Of a stretch of 64,000 bases of DNA, positions 1 through 9,819 are shown piece after piece. The notes under the pieces are model-generated. The model searched no databases. It was given only the letters and a program-made list of their open reading frames with translations, and was not told where the DNA came from. Made by a program: the position numbers and the translations under genes. The first letter of the stretch is position 1. The number at the start of each line of letters is the position of its first letter. This DNA is from Methyloversatilis discipulorum (lineage in GTDB: Bacteria; Pseudomonadota; Gammaproteobacteria; Burkholderiales; Rhodocyclaceae). The stretch lies in the NCBI RefSeq assembly GCF_000385375.1, contig NZ_ARVV01000001.1, positions 2,604,001-2,668,000 on the forward strand, in the 5' to 3' direction.

Positions 1-1871
1 ATCGCGCGGCACTCGAGTTCGAAGCAGTCGCGGAAGCTGTGCGCGATGTAGCGCGACGCGCCGCGGAAGCCCAGCATCGGGTTCTCTTCGTCCGGCTCGT
101 AGATGTCGCCGCCGAGCAGCTTCTTGTACTCGTTGGACTTGAAGTCGGACAGACGCACGATGACCGGCTTCGGCCAGAAGGCGGCGGCGATGGTGGCCAC
201 GCCTTCGACCAGCTTGTCCACGAAGAAAGCTTCCGGATTTGCGTAACCGCGGGCGCGACGGCGGATTTCCTCACGCAGGCGGGCCGGCGCCTGGTCGATT
301 TCGAGAATCGCCTTCGGGTGGATACCGATGGTGTTGTTGATGACGAATTCGAGACGGGCCAGACCGACGCCGGCATTCGGCAGCTGGCAGAAATCGAAGG
401 CCAGTTCCGGATTGCCGACGTTCATCATCACCTTGAGGTCGAGGTCGGGCAGATTCGACAGGTCGGAAGTGACCACCTCGAAATCGAGGCGACCGCGATA
501 GATGTTGCCGGTATCGCCCTCGGCGCAGCTGGCGGTGACTTCCTCGCCTTCAGTCAGCGTTTCGGTCGCGTCGCCGCAGCCGACGATGGCCGGGATGCCC
601 AGTTCGCGGGCGATGATGGCGGCGTGGCAGGTACGGCCACCGCGATTGGTGACGATGGCGGCGGCCTTCTTCATGACCGGCTCCCAGTTCGGGTCGGTCA
701 TGTCGGTGACGAGCACGTCGCCAGCCTGCACCTTGTCCATCTCGGCTGCGCTTTCGACGATGCGCACCGGACCGGCGCCGATCTTCTGGCCGATGGCACG
801 GCCGCTGGCCAGCACCTTGCCGTACTGCTTGAGGCGGAACTTCTGCTGCGACATGCCGGACTCGTGCGACTTCACCGTTTCCGGACGCGCCTGCAGGATG
901 TAGAGCTGGCCGTCGACGCCATCCAGACCCCACTCGATATCCATCGGACGGCCGTAGTGCGCTTCGATGGTCATCGCGTAGCGCGCCAGCTCGAGCACCT
1001 GTTCGTCGGTCAGCGAGAAGCGCTGGCGATCGGCGTCGGTCACGTCGACCGTCTGCACGCTGCGACCCGCGGCCGCGGCGGCAGCGAACTCCATCTTGAT
1101 CATTTTGCTGCCGAGGGTGCGACGGATCACCGCCGGGCGACCCTGGGCCAGCATGGGCTTGTGGACGTAGAACTCGTCCGGATTGACCGCGCCCTGCACC
1201 ACGGTCTCACCCAGACCGTAGCTGGAGGTGATGAACACGACGTCGCGGAAGCCGGATTCGGTGTCCAGCGTGAACATGACGCCGGCCGCCCCCTTGTCCG
1301 AGCGCACCATGCGCTGCACGCCGGCCGACAGCGCGACACCCGCGTGCATGAAGCCCTTGTGCGCGCGGTAGCTGATCGCGCGGTCGTTGTAGAGCGATGC
1401 GAACACCTCGCGGATCGCGTGCAGCACGTTGTCGATGCCGGAAATGTTCAGGAAGGTTTCCTGCTGGCCGGCGAAGGACGCATCCGGCAGATCCTCGGCG
1501 GTGGCCGAACTGCGCACCGCGAACGAGCCATTGCCGGCGGCGTCCAGTTGCGCGTAGAAGCTGCGGATGTCGGCTTCGAGCTGGGCCGGGAACGGGGTGT
1601 CCATCATCCACTGACGGATCTGCGCGCCGGTACGGGCCAGCGCATTGACGTCATCGACATCCAGCGCCTCAAGGGCGGCGTGGATGCGATCGGCCAGGCC
1701 GTCCTGCGCCAGAAACTCACGGAAGGCTTCAGCCGTGGTGGCAAAACCTCCGGGTACGCGCACGGACTTGGGGAGCTGGCTGATCATTTCGCCCAGCGAC
1801 GCATTCTTGCCACCGACGCTTTCGACGTCGGTCATGCGCAGCTGTTCGAACGGGATGACGTAGCGAGACAT
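1..1871 (-). CDS. ppsA: Phosphoenolpyruvate synthase (5' part; 3' end lies outside the window)
   Basis: Converts pyruvate, ATP and water to PEP, AMP and phosphate, the entry step to gluconeogenesis from C3 compounds. The N-terminus reads [20 protein letters not shown] followed by [10 protein letters not shown], the classic PEP-synthase opening of the ATP-grasp domain. The swivelling phosphohistidine domain shows [14 protein letters not shown], with the catalytic His at about residue 416 (codon 626-624); E. coli has His421. The Thr two residues before it is the expected target of the regulator PpsR. About 623 codons are visible and the frame stays open to the window edge, so the C-terminal PEP/pyruvate barrel is missing here. 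It is divergent from ppsR, its known regulatory partner. The ATG at 1871 fits the family N-terminus. A long plus-strand frame opposite it is a high-GC shadow. Confidence 0.97.
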   Translation of the reverse strand, partial: MSRYVIPFEQLRMTDVESVGGKNASLGEMISQLPKSVRVPGGFATTAEAFREFLAQDGLADRIHAALEALDVDDVNALARTGAQIRQWMMDTPFPAQLEADIRSFYAQLDAAGNGSFAVRSSATAEDLPDASFAGQQETFLNISGIDNVLHAIREVFASLYNDRAISYRAHKGFMHAGVALSAGVQRMVRSDKGAAGVMFTLDTESGFRDVVFITSSYGLGETVVQGAVNPDEFYVHKPMLAQGRPAVIRRTLGSKMIKMEFAAAAAAGRSVQTVDVTDADRQRFSLTDEQVLELARYAMTIEAHYGRPMDIEWGLDGVDGQLYILQARPETVKSHESGMSQQKFRLKQYGKVLASGRAIGQKIGAGPVRIVESAAEMDKVQAGDVLVTDMTDPNWEPVMKKAAAIVTNRGGRTCHAAIIARELGIPAIVGCGDATETLTEGEEVTASCAEGDTGNIYRGRLDFEVVTSDLSNLPDLDLKVMMNVGNPELAFDFCQLPNAGVGLARLEFVINNTIGIHPKAILEIDQAPARLREEIRRRARGYANPEAFFVDKLVEGVATIAAAFWPKPVIVRLSDFKSNEYKKLLGGDIYEPDEENPMLGFRGASRYIAHSFRDCFELECRA

Positions 1872-2035
1872 GGGTATCCTCTCTTGAACATGGGGCGATC
1901 GCTTGTTGCGGCGACCGTGTACTTTCCTGTCGCACCGGGTGGGTGCGCGGGAAGCCGGCATTCTAGTTAAAGTCGCTGTTGCGCTGCGGAAATTTTTCCG
2001 TCCAACGTGATGTTTACGTTCTGATTCCTGAGCAA
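1872..2035. promoter_or_regulatory. Divergent ppsA/ppsR intergenic region
   Basis: This 164-bp gap separates two divergent, functionally linked genes and must hold both promoters. I see no clear -35/-10 pair or operator that I can place with confidence. It is slightly richer in A+T than the flanking genes. Confidence 0.4.
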
Positions 2036-2857
2036 ATGGCCATGAGAACCGTCTTCTTCATCTCCGACAGTACCGGCATCACCGCAGAAACCCTGGGCCG
2101 CAGCCTGCTCTCCCAGTTCGAGGGCATGAAATTCCGGCAAACCCGTGTTCCCTTCGTCGATTCGGTCGATAACGCGCTCGATTGCGTCGAACGGATGACC
2201 GAAGCCAAGATGCGCGACGGCGAGCGACCCATCGTCGTCACCTCCATCGTCAATGCCGAGGTGGCACGCACGGTGCGCCAGGCCGATGCGCTCTTTCTCG
2301 ACATGTTCGAGCACTTCGTCGGCCCGCTGGAGGAAGAGCTGGGCCAGGCGGCGAACCACAATGTCGGCCGCCAGAAGGGCATGGAAGAAAGCGCCGACTA
2401 CCAGCGCCGCATCGAGGCGATCAATTTTTCGCTGGCACACGACGACGGGATGTCGCACAAGGAACTGGCACAGGCCGACGTGATCCTGGTCGGCGTATCG
2501 CGCTCCGGCAAGACGCCGACCAGCCTCTACATGGCGATGCAGTTCGGCGTGAAGGTCGCCAACTATCCGTTGATTCCCGAGGATTTCGAACGCAACAAGC
2601 TGCCGACCGAGCTGGTGAAGTACCGCGCCAAGCTGTTCGGTCTGACCATCTCGCCGGAGCGGCTGTCGCAGATCCGCGAGGAGCGCCGGCGCGGCAGCCA
2701 CTACGCCTCGATCGAGAACTGCCGCTTCGAGGTCGAGGCGGCACAGAAGCTGATGCGTATGGAAGGCATACGCTGGCTCGACTCGACCCACAAATCGATC
2801 GAGGAAATTGCCGCCATCGTGCTGCAGGCGGTGCAGGTGGACGAGAACGCCTACTGA
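2036..2857 (+). CDS. ppsR: PEP synthase regulatory protein (kinase/pyrophosphorylase, DUF299)
   Basis: Bifunctional regulator that inactivates PEP synthase by ADP-dependent phosphorylation of a Thr next to its catalytic His, and reactivates it by phosphate-dependent removal (family knowledge). It is 273 residues, normal for the family. The N-terminus has [20 protein letters not shown], and residues 153-160 are the P-loop-like GVSRSGKT followed by PTSLYMA, the family hallmark. I chose the ATG at 2036; a second ATG at 2042 (MRTVFF) is equally possible. The frame also extends upstream to 1979, without family resemblance. The stop overlaps the convergent glycosyltransferase gene by 7 bp. Confidence 0.95.
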   Translation: MAMRTVFFISDSTGITAETLGRSLLSQFEGMKFRQTRVPFVDSVDNALDCVERMTEAKMRDGERPIVVTSIVNAEVARTVRQADALFLDMFEHFVGPLEEELGQAANHNVGRQKGMEESADYQRRIEAINFSLAHDDGMSHKELAQADVILVGVSRSGKTPTSLYMAMQFGVKVANYPLIPEDFERNKLPTELVKYRAKLFGLTISPERLSQIREERRRGSHYASIENCRFEVEAAQKLMRMEGIRWLDSTHKSIEEIAAIVLQAVQVDENAY

Positions 2858-3918
2858 TGGAGCGAATAGGCCGCAACGCTGTCGCGACACGGCAGCGCTG
2901 ACCACGGCAGGCCCTCCTCGTCGTCCAGCGGTCCATGCAGCAGACGGGCGTAGCGCCGCGCCGCGGTCGCCACGTCGTAATCGCGGGCAACGTCGGCGCG
3001 TGCCTCGCGCCCATAGCGCTCGGCAGTTGCCGCGTCGCCGAGCAGTCCGATCGCCGCATCGCCCAATGCTGCGGGGTTCGCCGCCTCCACCAGACATCCG
3101 CTCACGCCGTCACGCAGCACCTCGCGGGCCGGCGCATGTCCCGGCGCAACCACGGCGCAGCCGTTCGCCATCGCCTCGAGCACCGACTGCGAGCTCCGGC
3201 CCGCGTGCAGGTGCACCGTGGACAAGGCCAGCAGAGCACCCCGACGCGCCTCTCCCGGGTCATCGACGAGATCGATACGGGCGATGTCGGCCGCGCTGCC
3301 GCTGACCGATGGAAGCGGGCGCCCGATGACCAGTACCCGACAATCGGCGCGGGCGCGCAGCACCTGTTCGAGCGCGCCGGCGAGCGCCTGCGCATCATCC
3401 GGGTCGGCCCAATCTTCCATCAGCACGCTGAGCATGGGCTCGCCACGAAAAAGCGGACGGCCATCCCGGCTGAGCACCTTGCCGACGGCGAGAGGCTGGG
3501 CGCTGGCAATGCCTTCGTGGATGACATCGATGCGCGAACGCAGCACCTCCGGATGACGGTCGCGCTGCCACCAGCTCGAGCAGACGACCGCGTCGAAGCC
3601 GGCCGCGTCGGCCGGATCAGTCCGCTCATCGACATGAAGGACCTGATGCGCTTCGGGAAAATCGCGCAGCACCCGCGCCGCCGTTCCGGGATCGGTATCC
3701 ACCAGCACCGCGTGCGGACGCATCGCCGACGTCGGCAGGCGCATCGACGCCGGACTTGCGGCCGAACGCACCTGCCAGCCGGGAAGCTGCGCCCAGTGCG
3801 GAATGAGCGGACTGAACCGCCCGCGTGCCGCACGTTGCACGACCAGCAAGCGGAATTCGCGCCGCAGGGAGCCCTCGGTCACGCGGGGAAAGAACACTGA
3901 TGAGCACACTCGGGCCAT
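2851..3918 (-). CDS. Glycosyltransferase, group 1 (GT4-like)
   Basis: Predicted cytoplasmic glycosyltransferase of 355 residues with a GT-B fold. The recognisable part is the C-terminal nucleotide-sugar half: HAGRSSQSVLEAMANGCAVV, then APAREVLRDGVSGCLVEAAN, matching the group-1 pattern with the conserved Glu in SVLEAMA. The N-terminal acceptor half is poorly conserved. The start at 3918 is supported by AAGGAGG five bases upstream; the frame continues 12 codons further without a ribosome site. Acceptor and sugar cannot be inferred: no capsule or LPS genes are adjacent. It converges on ppsR with a 7-bp overlap of the stops. Confidence 0.75.
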   Translation of the reverse strand: MARVCSSVFFPRVTEGSLRREFRLLVVQRAARGRFSPLIPHWAQLPGWQVRSAASPASMRLPTSAMRPHAVLVDTDPGTAARVLRDFPEAHQVLHVDERTDPADAAGFDAVVCSSWWQRDRHPEVLRSRIDVIHEGIASAQPLAVGKVLSRDGRPLFRGEPMLSVLMEDWADPDDAQALAGALEQVLRARADCRVLVIGRPLPSVSGSAADIARIDLVDDPGEARRGALLALSTVHLHAGRSSQSVLEAMANGCAVVAPGHAPAREVLRDGVSGCLVEAANPAALGDAAIGLLGDAATAERYGREARADVARDYDVATAARRYARLLHGPLDDEEGLPWSALPCRDSVAAYSLHQ

Positions 3919-4085
3919 GCCAGCCTCCTTCAGTCTGCCTCGCGACGACCCCATGCCGACGCGCCGCCGGAAACAGCGACGCTACACGGGACGATGAAGC
4001 CGAAGAATAATGCAAATGTACTAATCCGGCGGTAAATCCCAGGCTGTGGTGCAATAGCCGTCCGTACCAGACTGCTTTTCGCACC

Positions 4086-4517
4086 ATGTTCAACCCCTCC
4101 CGCGACCAGGCCCGCCAGTTCTTCCTCGACACCTGGGCCAAGCGCGGCGGCAATCAGCCGCTGACGCAGATGGAAACGCTGGCACTGACCCTGATGGGCC
4201 GTCATCCGGAGTACCACGCGCTGCTCGATCAGGGCGAACGCGCCCTGACGCGTGAGTACCCTCCGGAACTGGGCGAAACCAACCCCTTCCTGCACCTGTC
4301 GCTGCATCTGGCGATCGAGGAACAGCTGGCGATCGACCAGCCGCCGGGCATACGCGCCGCCTTCGAGGCCCAACGCGCGAGGCTGGGCGACGAACACGAG
4401 GCGCTGCACCGTGTGCTGGACTGCCTCGGCGAAACGATCTGGCGCGCGCAGCGTGATCGCCAGCCACCGGACGGGGCGGCCTACGTTGCCTGCGTCCGCG
4501 CAGGACTGGACGACTGA
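4086..4517 (+). CDS. DUF1841 family protein
   Basis: Cytoplasmic protein of 143 residues. The opening MFNPSRDQARQFFLDTW and the middle block HPEYHALL, then NPFLHLSLHLAIEEQLAIDQ, are typical of the DUF1841 family, common in beta- and gammaproteobacteria and without known function. It is predicted all-helical, with conserved His residues in the central helix that could bind a ligand or metal (inference). The mutarotase gene follows on the same strand 50 bp later, so co-transcription is possible. No signal peptide or membrane segment. Confidence 0.85.
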   Translation: MFNPSRDQARQFFLDTWAKRGGNQPLTQMETLALTLMGRHPEYHALLDQGERALTREYPPELGETNPFLHLSLHLAIEEQLAIDQPPGIRAAFEAQRARLGDEHEALHRVLDCLGETIWRAQRDRQPPDGAAYVACVRAGLDD

Positions 4518-4567
4518 AGCAGGTCAGGCGCTAACATGTGCGCCCTCTTCTCCAGTCGCTGCATGCA

Positions 4568-5425
4568 ATGACCTCGACCGACGCATCTGTTCACACCATA
4601 GACTTTCACGGTCAGCCCGCGCTCGAACTGCGCGCACCCGACGGCGCCCTCTGCGTGGTCAGCCTGTTCGGTGCGCAGGTACTGTCCTGGGTGCCGGTCG
4701 GCGGCAAGGAACGGCTGTATCTGTCGCCGCAGGCGCGCTTCGACGGCCGGAGCGCGCTGCGTGGCGGCATTCCGGTCATCTTCCCGCAGTTCGCCGAGCG
4801 CGGCAGCGGCCCGCGCCACGGTTTCGCGCGCACCCTCGTCTGGCAGGTCGATCAGACTCGCGTATCGAAGGACTTCGCCATCGCGACGCTGCGCCTGACC
4901 GACGACGAAGCAACGCGCGCGGTCTGGCCACACGCCTTTGCGCTGGAACTGACCGTGGTGATCGGCGGCAACCGGCTCGACCTCGAACTTTCGGTCGAGA
5001 ACACGGGTGACACCGCCTTCGACTTTGCCGCCGCGCTGCACAGCTATCTGCGCGTCGCCGAGGTCGAGAACTGCCGCCTCGAAGGCCTGCGCAACACGCG
5101 TTATCTCGACGCCACCGACGGCGACAAGGCGAAGGACGACAAATTGGACGCACTCATCGTCGAGGACGAGGTCGATCGCCTCTACCGCCGCGCGCCCGAC
5201 ACGGTCGTGCTGCACGACGGCGCCCGTGCCTTCGGTTTCCAGAGCGAGGGATTCCCGGATCTGGTCGTATGGAATCCGTGGGAACACAAGTGCCGGGCAC
5301 TGAACGACATGCCCGACCTCGATTTCCGCCGCATGATCTGCATCGAACCAGCGATCGCCGAGCGCCCGCAGACGCTGGCCGCCGGAGAACAGTGGAGCGG
5401 TCGCCACACCATAGTCGCCGCCTGA
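4568..5425 (+). CDS. Glucose-6-phosphate 1-epimerase (D-hexose-6-phosphate mutarotase, YeaD-like)
   Basis: Interconverts alpha and beta anomers of hexose 6-phosphates (family knowledge). It is 285 residues, the usual length for YeaD-type aldose-1-epimerase-fold proteins. Visible motifs are GGIPVIFPQF, RHGFART (substrate-binding Arg/His), ALHSYLRVAEV with the catalytic-region His, and a C-terminal MICIEPAI with the catalytic Glu. The start at 4568 gives MTSTDASVHTIDFHG. A perfect 12-bp hairpin terminator follows 20 bp after the stop. Confidence 0.9.
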   Translation: MTSTDASVHTIDFHGQPALELRAPDGALCVVSLFGAQVLSWVPVGGKERLYLSPQARFDGRSALRGGIPVIFPQFAERGSGPRHGFARTLVWQVDQTRVSKDFAIATLRLTDDEATRAVWPHAFALELTVVIGGNRLDLELSVENTGDTAFDFAAALHSYLRVAEVENCRLEGLRNTRYLDATDGDKAKDDKLDALIVEDEVDRLYRRAPDTVVLHDGARAFGFQSEGFPDLVVWNPWEHKCRALNDMPDLDFRRMICIEPAIAERPQTLAAGEQWSGRHTIVAA

Positions 5426-5444
5426 CGGAAAAGAGGACGGAAAG

Positions 5445-5472
5445 AAAAAGGGCACCCGCAGGTGCCCTTTTT
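5445..5472. terminator. Bidirectional Rho-independent terminator
   Basis: Perfect 12-bp inverted repeat AAAAAGGGCACC / GGTGCCCTTTTT around a CGCA loop. It has an A run on the left and a T run on the right, so it can stop both the mutarotase transcript and the converging prpE transcript. Confidence 0.95.
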
Positions 5473-5487
5473 GCGTGACGCAGCGGC

Positions 5488-7377
5488 TCAGCCCAGCGCC
5501 TGACGCACCTGATCCAGCGTCGTCGGATCGTCCAGCGTGGTCAGGTCGCCCGGGTCGCGCCCTTCCGCAATGGCCTGGATGGATCGACGCAGCATCTTGC
5601 CGGAGCGGGTCTTGGGCAGACCATTGACGAACACGACCCGGCTCGGGCGCGCGATCGCGCCGAGCAGGCCGTCCACGGTCTGCATCACTTCCTTCTCCAG
5701 CTTGGCGCGGTCATCCGCAGTTGCGGTCCGGGCCGGATCCTTCACCACCGCAAAAGCCAGTGGCATCTGACCCTTCAACTGATCGGCGACGCCGACCACG
5801 GCAACCTCGGCAATGGCCGAATGCGCCTGGATGGCTTCCTCGATCTCGCGCGTGCCCAGGCGGTGCCCGGCCACGTTGATCACGTCGTCGGTGCGACCGA
5901 GGATCTTGTGATACCCGGCCTCGTCGCGGATGCCCCAGTCGAAGGACGAATAGACCAGCGGCGACTTGAACAGCGAGAAATAGGTGCGGACGAAACGGTC
6001 GTCGTCACCCCAGACGGTGGACAGGCAGCCGGGCGGCAGCGGCGGCACGATGCCGACGATGCCCTTCTCGTTCGGACCGCATTCGCTGCCGTCCTCGCGG
6101 AAGATGCGCAGGTCGTAGCCATATACCGGCGCACCCGGAGAGCCGAGCTGGATCGGCGTCTTCTCGACGCCCGGCAGCTCGCACAGGATGGGCCAGCCGG
6201 TTTCGGTCTGCCAGTAGTTGTCGATGACCGGCTTGTCGAGTGCTGTCATCAGCCATTCGTGCGTCGGCTCGTCCAGTGGTTCGCCAGCGAGGAAGATGTG
6301 GCGCAGCGACGACAGGTCGTGCTTCTTCAGGTAGGCGGGATCCTGCTTCTTCAGCACGCGCGCGGCAGTCGGTGCCGAGAACATGACCGTCACCTTGTAC
6401 TTCTCGACCAGGCTCCACCAGATGCCGGGATCCGGGCGCAGCGGCGTGCCTTCGTACATCAGCGTCGCCATGCCGGCGATCAGTGGACCGTAGATGATGT
6501 AGGAGTGACCCACCACCCAGCCGATGTCCGATGTCGTGAACATCGTTTCGCCCGGGTTGCCGCAGTAGATGTGCTTCATCGACGCGGCCAGCGCCACCGC
6601 GTAGCCGCCGGTGTCGCGCTGCACGCCCTTCGGCTTGCCGGTGGTGCCCGAGGTGTACAGGATGTAGGAGGGCTCGCTCGACTCCAGCCAGGCGCAGGGC
6701 ACTTTCGCATCCATGTGCTGTGCGCGCAGCGTCGCGTAATCGACGTCGCGGCCTTCGGTGCGCGGGAAACCCTTCTCCAGCCCGCGATCGACCATGAGCA
6801 CTTTCTGCGGCGGATGCTCGGCCAGCGAGCAGGCCTCGTCCAGCAGGTGCTTGTAGGGCACGACCTTGCCGCCCCGCATGCCGGCCTCGGCCGACACGAT
6901 CACCTTGGGCTTCGCGTCATCGATGCGCGTCGCCAGCGAACCGGAAGCGAAGCCGCCGAACACCACCGAGTGAATGGCGCCGATGCGCGCGCACGCCAGC
7001 ATCGCGAAAGCGGCCTCGGCAATCATCGGCATGTAGATCAGCACGCGGTCGCCGCGGCCCACGCCGAGTGACTGCAGAATGGCCGCCGTGCGCTCGACCT
7101 CGCGCTGCAGTTCGGCAAAGGTGTAGGTCTTCTCGGTGTCGGTTTCGGTCGACACGAAGATCAGCGCCGGCGCGTCGGGACGCTGCGCGGCGTGACGGTC
7201 GACCGCGTTGTGGCACAGATTGGTGGTACCGCCGACGAACCACTTGGCAAAAGGCGGACGGGAAAAATCGCAGATCTGCTGCGGCGGCGCCTGCCAGTCG
7301 ATCAGACCGGCCTGCTCGGCCCAGAACTCATCGCGTTTGGCGATAGAGCGGGCACGGAACTCCTTGCTTGCTGACAT
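5488..7377 (-). CDS. prpE: Propionyl-CoA synthetase (propionate-CoA ligase)
   Basis: AMP-forming acyl-CoA synthetase of 629 residues that activates propionate (and probably acetate less well). The AMP-binding motif YTSGTTGKPKG starts at residue 241. The adenylation core shows DNYWQTETGWP, and the C-terminal domain has GRTDDVINVAGHRLGT. Lys594 in the RSGKMLRR motif is the usual acetyl-regulated catalytic lysine. The sequence looks like PrpE rather than Acs, notably HRLGTREIEEAI and the WFVGGTTNLCHNAVDRH N-terminal block. No other prp genes are adjacent, so it stands alone and may serve general short-chain acid scavenging. Confidence 0.93.
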   Translation of the reverse strand: MSASKEFRARSIAKRDEFWAEQAGLIDWQAPPQQICDFSRPPFAKWFVGGTTNLCHNAVDRHAAQRPDAPALIFVSTETDTEKTYTFAELQREVERTAAILQSLGVGRGDRVLIYMPMIAEAAFAMLACARIGAIHSVVFGGFASGSLATRIDDAKPKVIVSAEAGMRGGKVVPYKHLLDEACSLAEHPPQKVLMVDRGLEKGFPRTEGRDVDYATLRAQHMDAKVPCAWLESSEPSYILYTSGTTGKPKGVQRDTGGYAVALAASMKHIYCGNPGETMFTTSDIGWVVGHSYIIYGPLIAGMATLMYEGTPLRPDPGIWWSLVEKYKVTVMFSAPTAARVLKKQDPAYLKKHDLSSLRHIFLAGEPLDEPTHEWLMTALDKPVIDNYWQTETGWPILCELPGVEKTPIQLGSPGAPVYGYDLRIFREDGSECGPNEKGIVGIVPPLPPGCLSTVWGDDDRFVRTYFSLFKSPLVYSSFDWGIRDEAGYHKILGRTDDVINVAGHRLGTREIEEAIQAHSAIAEVAVVGVADQLKGQMPLAFAVVKDPARTATADDRAKLEKEVMQTVDGLLGAIARPSRVVFVNGLPKTRSGKMLRRSIQAIAEGRDPGDLTTLDDPTTLDQVRQALG

Positions 7378-7450
7378 TCAACTCCTCCAACCCCGCACCA
7401 CTGTGAATTGACCTGATTGATCTTTTTTATTGTGTGTTTCGCTTGTCGAC

Positions 7451-8635
7451 CTAGCCTGGCTGCTGCTTGCCGAGGAGCGAAGTATCGGCTTCGGCTGCGT
7501 GCTCGCGCAAGCAGTCGAGCGGAATGTTGCAGTCGTACTTGACTCCGATCAATTCCAGCAGCGGCAGCAGCCGGTAGATCAGCGCCGGCAGTTGCGGCTC
7601 GATCTCGGCCTGTGCGCCCGACTTGATCAGCAGCAGCGCACGCTCGATGCTGACGATGCCGGCCGTCCACGCGAATTTCTGCGGCTCGCCGCCGGTGCTT
7701 CGCACCGCGTTGCCGCCCTCGCGGTGCGCCAGATCGGCACGCGCCACGGCCAGGCCCAGCATCTGCGACACCGACTCAGCCTGGTCGGCCAGACTGTTGG
7801 CGACGCCGATGTTCAGACTGATGCGCAGTGTCTGGCCGCGATACTGCATCGCCGTTGCGCCGATCACGCTGCGCATCCGGTTGGCAAACTGTTCAGCGCT
7901 CTGCAGGCTGATGTCCGGCGTGATGATGGCGAACTGGCCGTCGCCGATCTGCGAGAAGGTATCTTCCTTGCGCACTTTCGTGGCCAGCACCTTGGCCAGC
8001 TTGCGCATGATGAGGTCGGTCACGTGGCGACCGAAGTTGCGGGTGATTTCGCCGAAGTTGTCGATGCCGACAATCAGCACGCTGACCTGACCGTGATAGC
8101 GCGCCGCCGCGGACATCAGCTGCGCGCCGTGGATTTCCATGTACTGCGGCGTCGCCATGCCCGAATCCGGGTCGATCGGCGAGGCGGCGGCCAGCGCCTC
8201 GCGGCTGTCGGCCAGTTCGCGCGACGTCTTGCTGAGCCGGCTGGCCGATTCGATGCGCGACAGCAGTTCGACGGTACCGATGCCCTTGGTGATGAAGTCG
8301 GTGGCGCCGAGTGCCCGCGCACGCTCGCGCGCCGCGTCGTCCTCGTCACCGGAAATCATGATCACCGGAATGTCAGCGATGCGCTGGATGTGCGAGGCGC
8401 GGATGCGTTCGAGCAGGCCGTAGCCGTCGAGGTGCGGCATGCTCAGATCCGACAGCACGACCTGGATCGAATCATCGACCAGCAGCGTCGCCCAGCCGGC
8501 TTCGCCGTCGGCCTCCTCGCGGCACTCGAAGCGGTCGCGGATGCGTTTGATGATGGACGCGCGCACCATGCGCGAGTCGTCTACGACAAGCACCTTGGCG
8601 TGCATCACATCATCGCTGGGCGGGGAATCACTCAT
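7451..8635 (-). CDS. Response regulator with degenerate GGDEF domain
   Basis: Protein of 394 residues from the ATG at 8635. The N-terminal receiver domain has the acidic pair in LVVDDSRMVR, the phosphoacceptor Asp63 in LSDLSMPHLDG and Lys117. Residues about 155-320 fit a GGDEF fold (VSVLIVGIDNFGEITRNFGR, then QTLRISLNIGVA), but the signature loop is GDGQF (231-235) instead of GG[DE]EF. The domain is therefore probably not a working cyclase. It may bind GTP or c-di-GMP or only dimerise (inference). The last 80 or so residues are unrecognised. It is divergent from the NlpC/P60 gene, with 125 bp between. Confidence 0.85.
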   Translation of the reverse strand: MSDSPPSDDVMHAKVLVVDDSRMVRASIIKRIRDRFECREEADGEAGWATLLVDDSIQVVLSDLSMPHLDGYGLLERIRASHIQRIADIPVIMISGDEDDAARERARALGATDFITKGIGTVELLSRIESASRLSKTSRELADSREALAAASPIDPDSGMATPQYMEIHGAQLMSAAARYHGQVSVLIVGIDNFGEITRNFGRHVTDLIMRKLAKVLATKVRKEDTFSQIGDGQFAIITPDISLQSAEQFANRMRSVIGATAMQYRGQTLRISLNIGVANSLADQAESVSQMLGLAVARADLAHREGGNAVRSTGGEPQKFAWTAGIVSIERALLLIKSGAQAEIEPQLPALIYRLLPLLELIGVKYDCNIPLDCLREHAAEADTSLLGKQQPG

Positions 8636-8760
8636 GGGCCGCGCGTCGGCTGGGATGGTCGGACCCGCGATTGTAGGGGAAGCCGGCGCGCTGTCGCGCA
8701 ACATGTTGGCGGTGTCGGAAAACTTGGCAGATGGGGGTTGCGTCGGTATATTCCGGCCCC

Positions 8761-9339
8761 ATGCTCCGAATATCCCTTCTCCGGATGTGGTTGTGCGCCG
8801 CGACTGCGTGCGCGCTCCTCGCCTCCCCCGCCGTTCGGGCCGAGCCCGCTCCGGCACCGGAAAGCAACGTATTCACGACGCTCTACGGCCCCTTCTCGGG
8901 CGAACGTGTGCTCGAGCACGCCAATGCCGCGGCTGACGCGGTGACTGACCTGATCGACAACGGCCTGTCCCTGCTTGGTATCCGTTACCGTTTTGGCGGC
9001 AACACGCCGCAGAGCGGCTTCGACTGCAGCGGTTTCGTGCGCCATGTGTTCTCCGACGCGCTGGGCGTGCTGCTGCCGCGCACCGCGGTCGAAATGGCGC
9101 GGGTCGGTGAAACGATTCCGAAGGACGAACTGCAGCCGGGCGACCTGGTGTTCTTCAACACGCTGCGCCGTTCCTTCTCGCACGTCGGCATCTACCTCGG
9201 CGACAACAAGTTCATGCACGCCAATTCGCGCGGCGGCGGCGTGCGGGTCGACGACATGACCGGCCGCTACTGGGCCAAGCGCTTCAACGGCGCACGCCGG
9301 ATCGACGTCGATCAGGGCAGCGACATTTCGCTGCGCTGA
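8761..9339 (+). CDS. Secreted NlpC/P60 family peptidoglycan hydrolase
   Basis: Predicted D-Glu/DAP-type cell-wall endopeptidase, 192 residues, with a signal peptide (MLRISLLRMWL, then a hydrophobic run ending ASPAVRA). The catalytic Cys89 lies in SGFDCSGFVRHV, His141 in SFSHVGIYLG, and His153 (FMHANS) is the polar third residue. This is a complete NlpC/P60 triad. Start 8761 was chosen because it begins the signal peptide; a longer frame from 8731 would bury it. It acts in the periplasm, probably in wall remodelling. Confidence 0.92.
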   Translation: MLRISLLRMWLCAATACALLASPAVRAEPAPAPESNVFTTLYGPFSGERVLEHANAAADAVTDLIDNGLSLLGIRYRFGGNTPQSGFDCSGFVRHVFSDALGVLLPRTAVEMARVGETIPKDELQPGDLVFFNTLRRSFSHVGIYLGDNKFMHANSRGGGVRVDDMTGRYWAKRFNGARRIDVDQGSDISLR

Positions 9340-9355
9340 TTCCTTCCGGCCGGCT

Positions 9356-9673
9356 TCACTTTGCGCGCGGACACGCCGCGCACCTGACCGCGCCGCACCC
9401 CTCCAACGCTGTTTTCAATGCACACACCGAACGGCGGCAGGCCACCACCGGCACGCCGCTGTCGCGTGCCGCGTCGCGATAGGCCTTCATCACGTTGTGG
9501 CCGAGAAAGTCGGTAAACAAAATCACCACGTCGGTGCCGCCGGGCAGGCGCTGCGCCTGCCGCTGGTGCTTGGGATCGCGACCGGTGATGTGATGACGGA
9601 TCTTCAGGCCGAACTCGGCCAGCACCTCGGGAATGTTGCCGAGGCGATCGGCCCCGACCAGAACAGCGTCCAT
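9356..9673 (-). CDS. DUF2325 domain protein beside an iron-uptake gene
   Basis: Small cytoplasmic protein of 105 residues. MDAVLVGADRLGNIPEVL, the basic block HHITGRDPKHQR, TDVVILFTDFLGHNVMKA and a Cys-containing tail (CRRSVCALKTAL, then CGAVRCAACPRAK) match DUF2325. The family's function is unknown; in other proteobacteria it often sits next to iron transport genes (my recollection). Start 9673 has AAGGA nine bases upstream. It is divergent from the FutA-type gene over a Fur-like site, suggesting iron-regulated expression. The five C-terminal cysteines could bind metal (inference). Confidence 0.85.
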   Translation of the reverse strand: MDAVLVGADRLGNIPEVLAEFGLKIRHHITGRDPKHQRQAQRLPGGTDVVILFTDFLGHNVMKAYRDAARDSGVPVVACRRSVCALKTALEGCGAVRCAACPRAK

Positions 9674-9686
9674 GCGAACATCCTTT

Positions 9687-9741
9687 TGAGAACGATTCGC
9701 ATTCACGGTAGCGCAATTGCGAATGCTTTGCAATTGCGAAT
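9687..9741. promoter_or_regulatory. Fur-box-like operator region with a 12-bp direct repeat
   Basis: The 19-mer TGAGAACGATTCGCATTCA (9687-9705) resembles the Fur consensus built on GAGAAnnATTCTC. Next to it the 12-mer GCAATTGCGAAT occurs twice (9713-9724 and 9730-9741) with a 17-bp period. The block lies in the promoter gap between the divergent DUF2325 and iron-binding-protein genes. Function is inferred from the motif and the neighbours. Confidence 0.65.
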
Positions 9742-9819
9742 TGCTTCTGCTAATTTCCGGCCGCATCGTGACGCACTGATTCGCGCACGAAACTTGCGAC
9801 CGTATCTCCTGGAGCGACC

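Noticed and set aside
39..1970. Long plus-strand open frame opposite ppsA
   Set aside because: High-GC codon mirror of ppsA; composition rich in R/H/D/V without any domain pattern.
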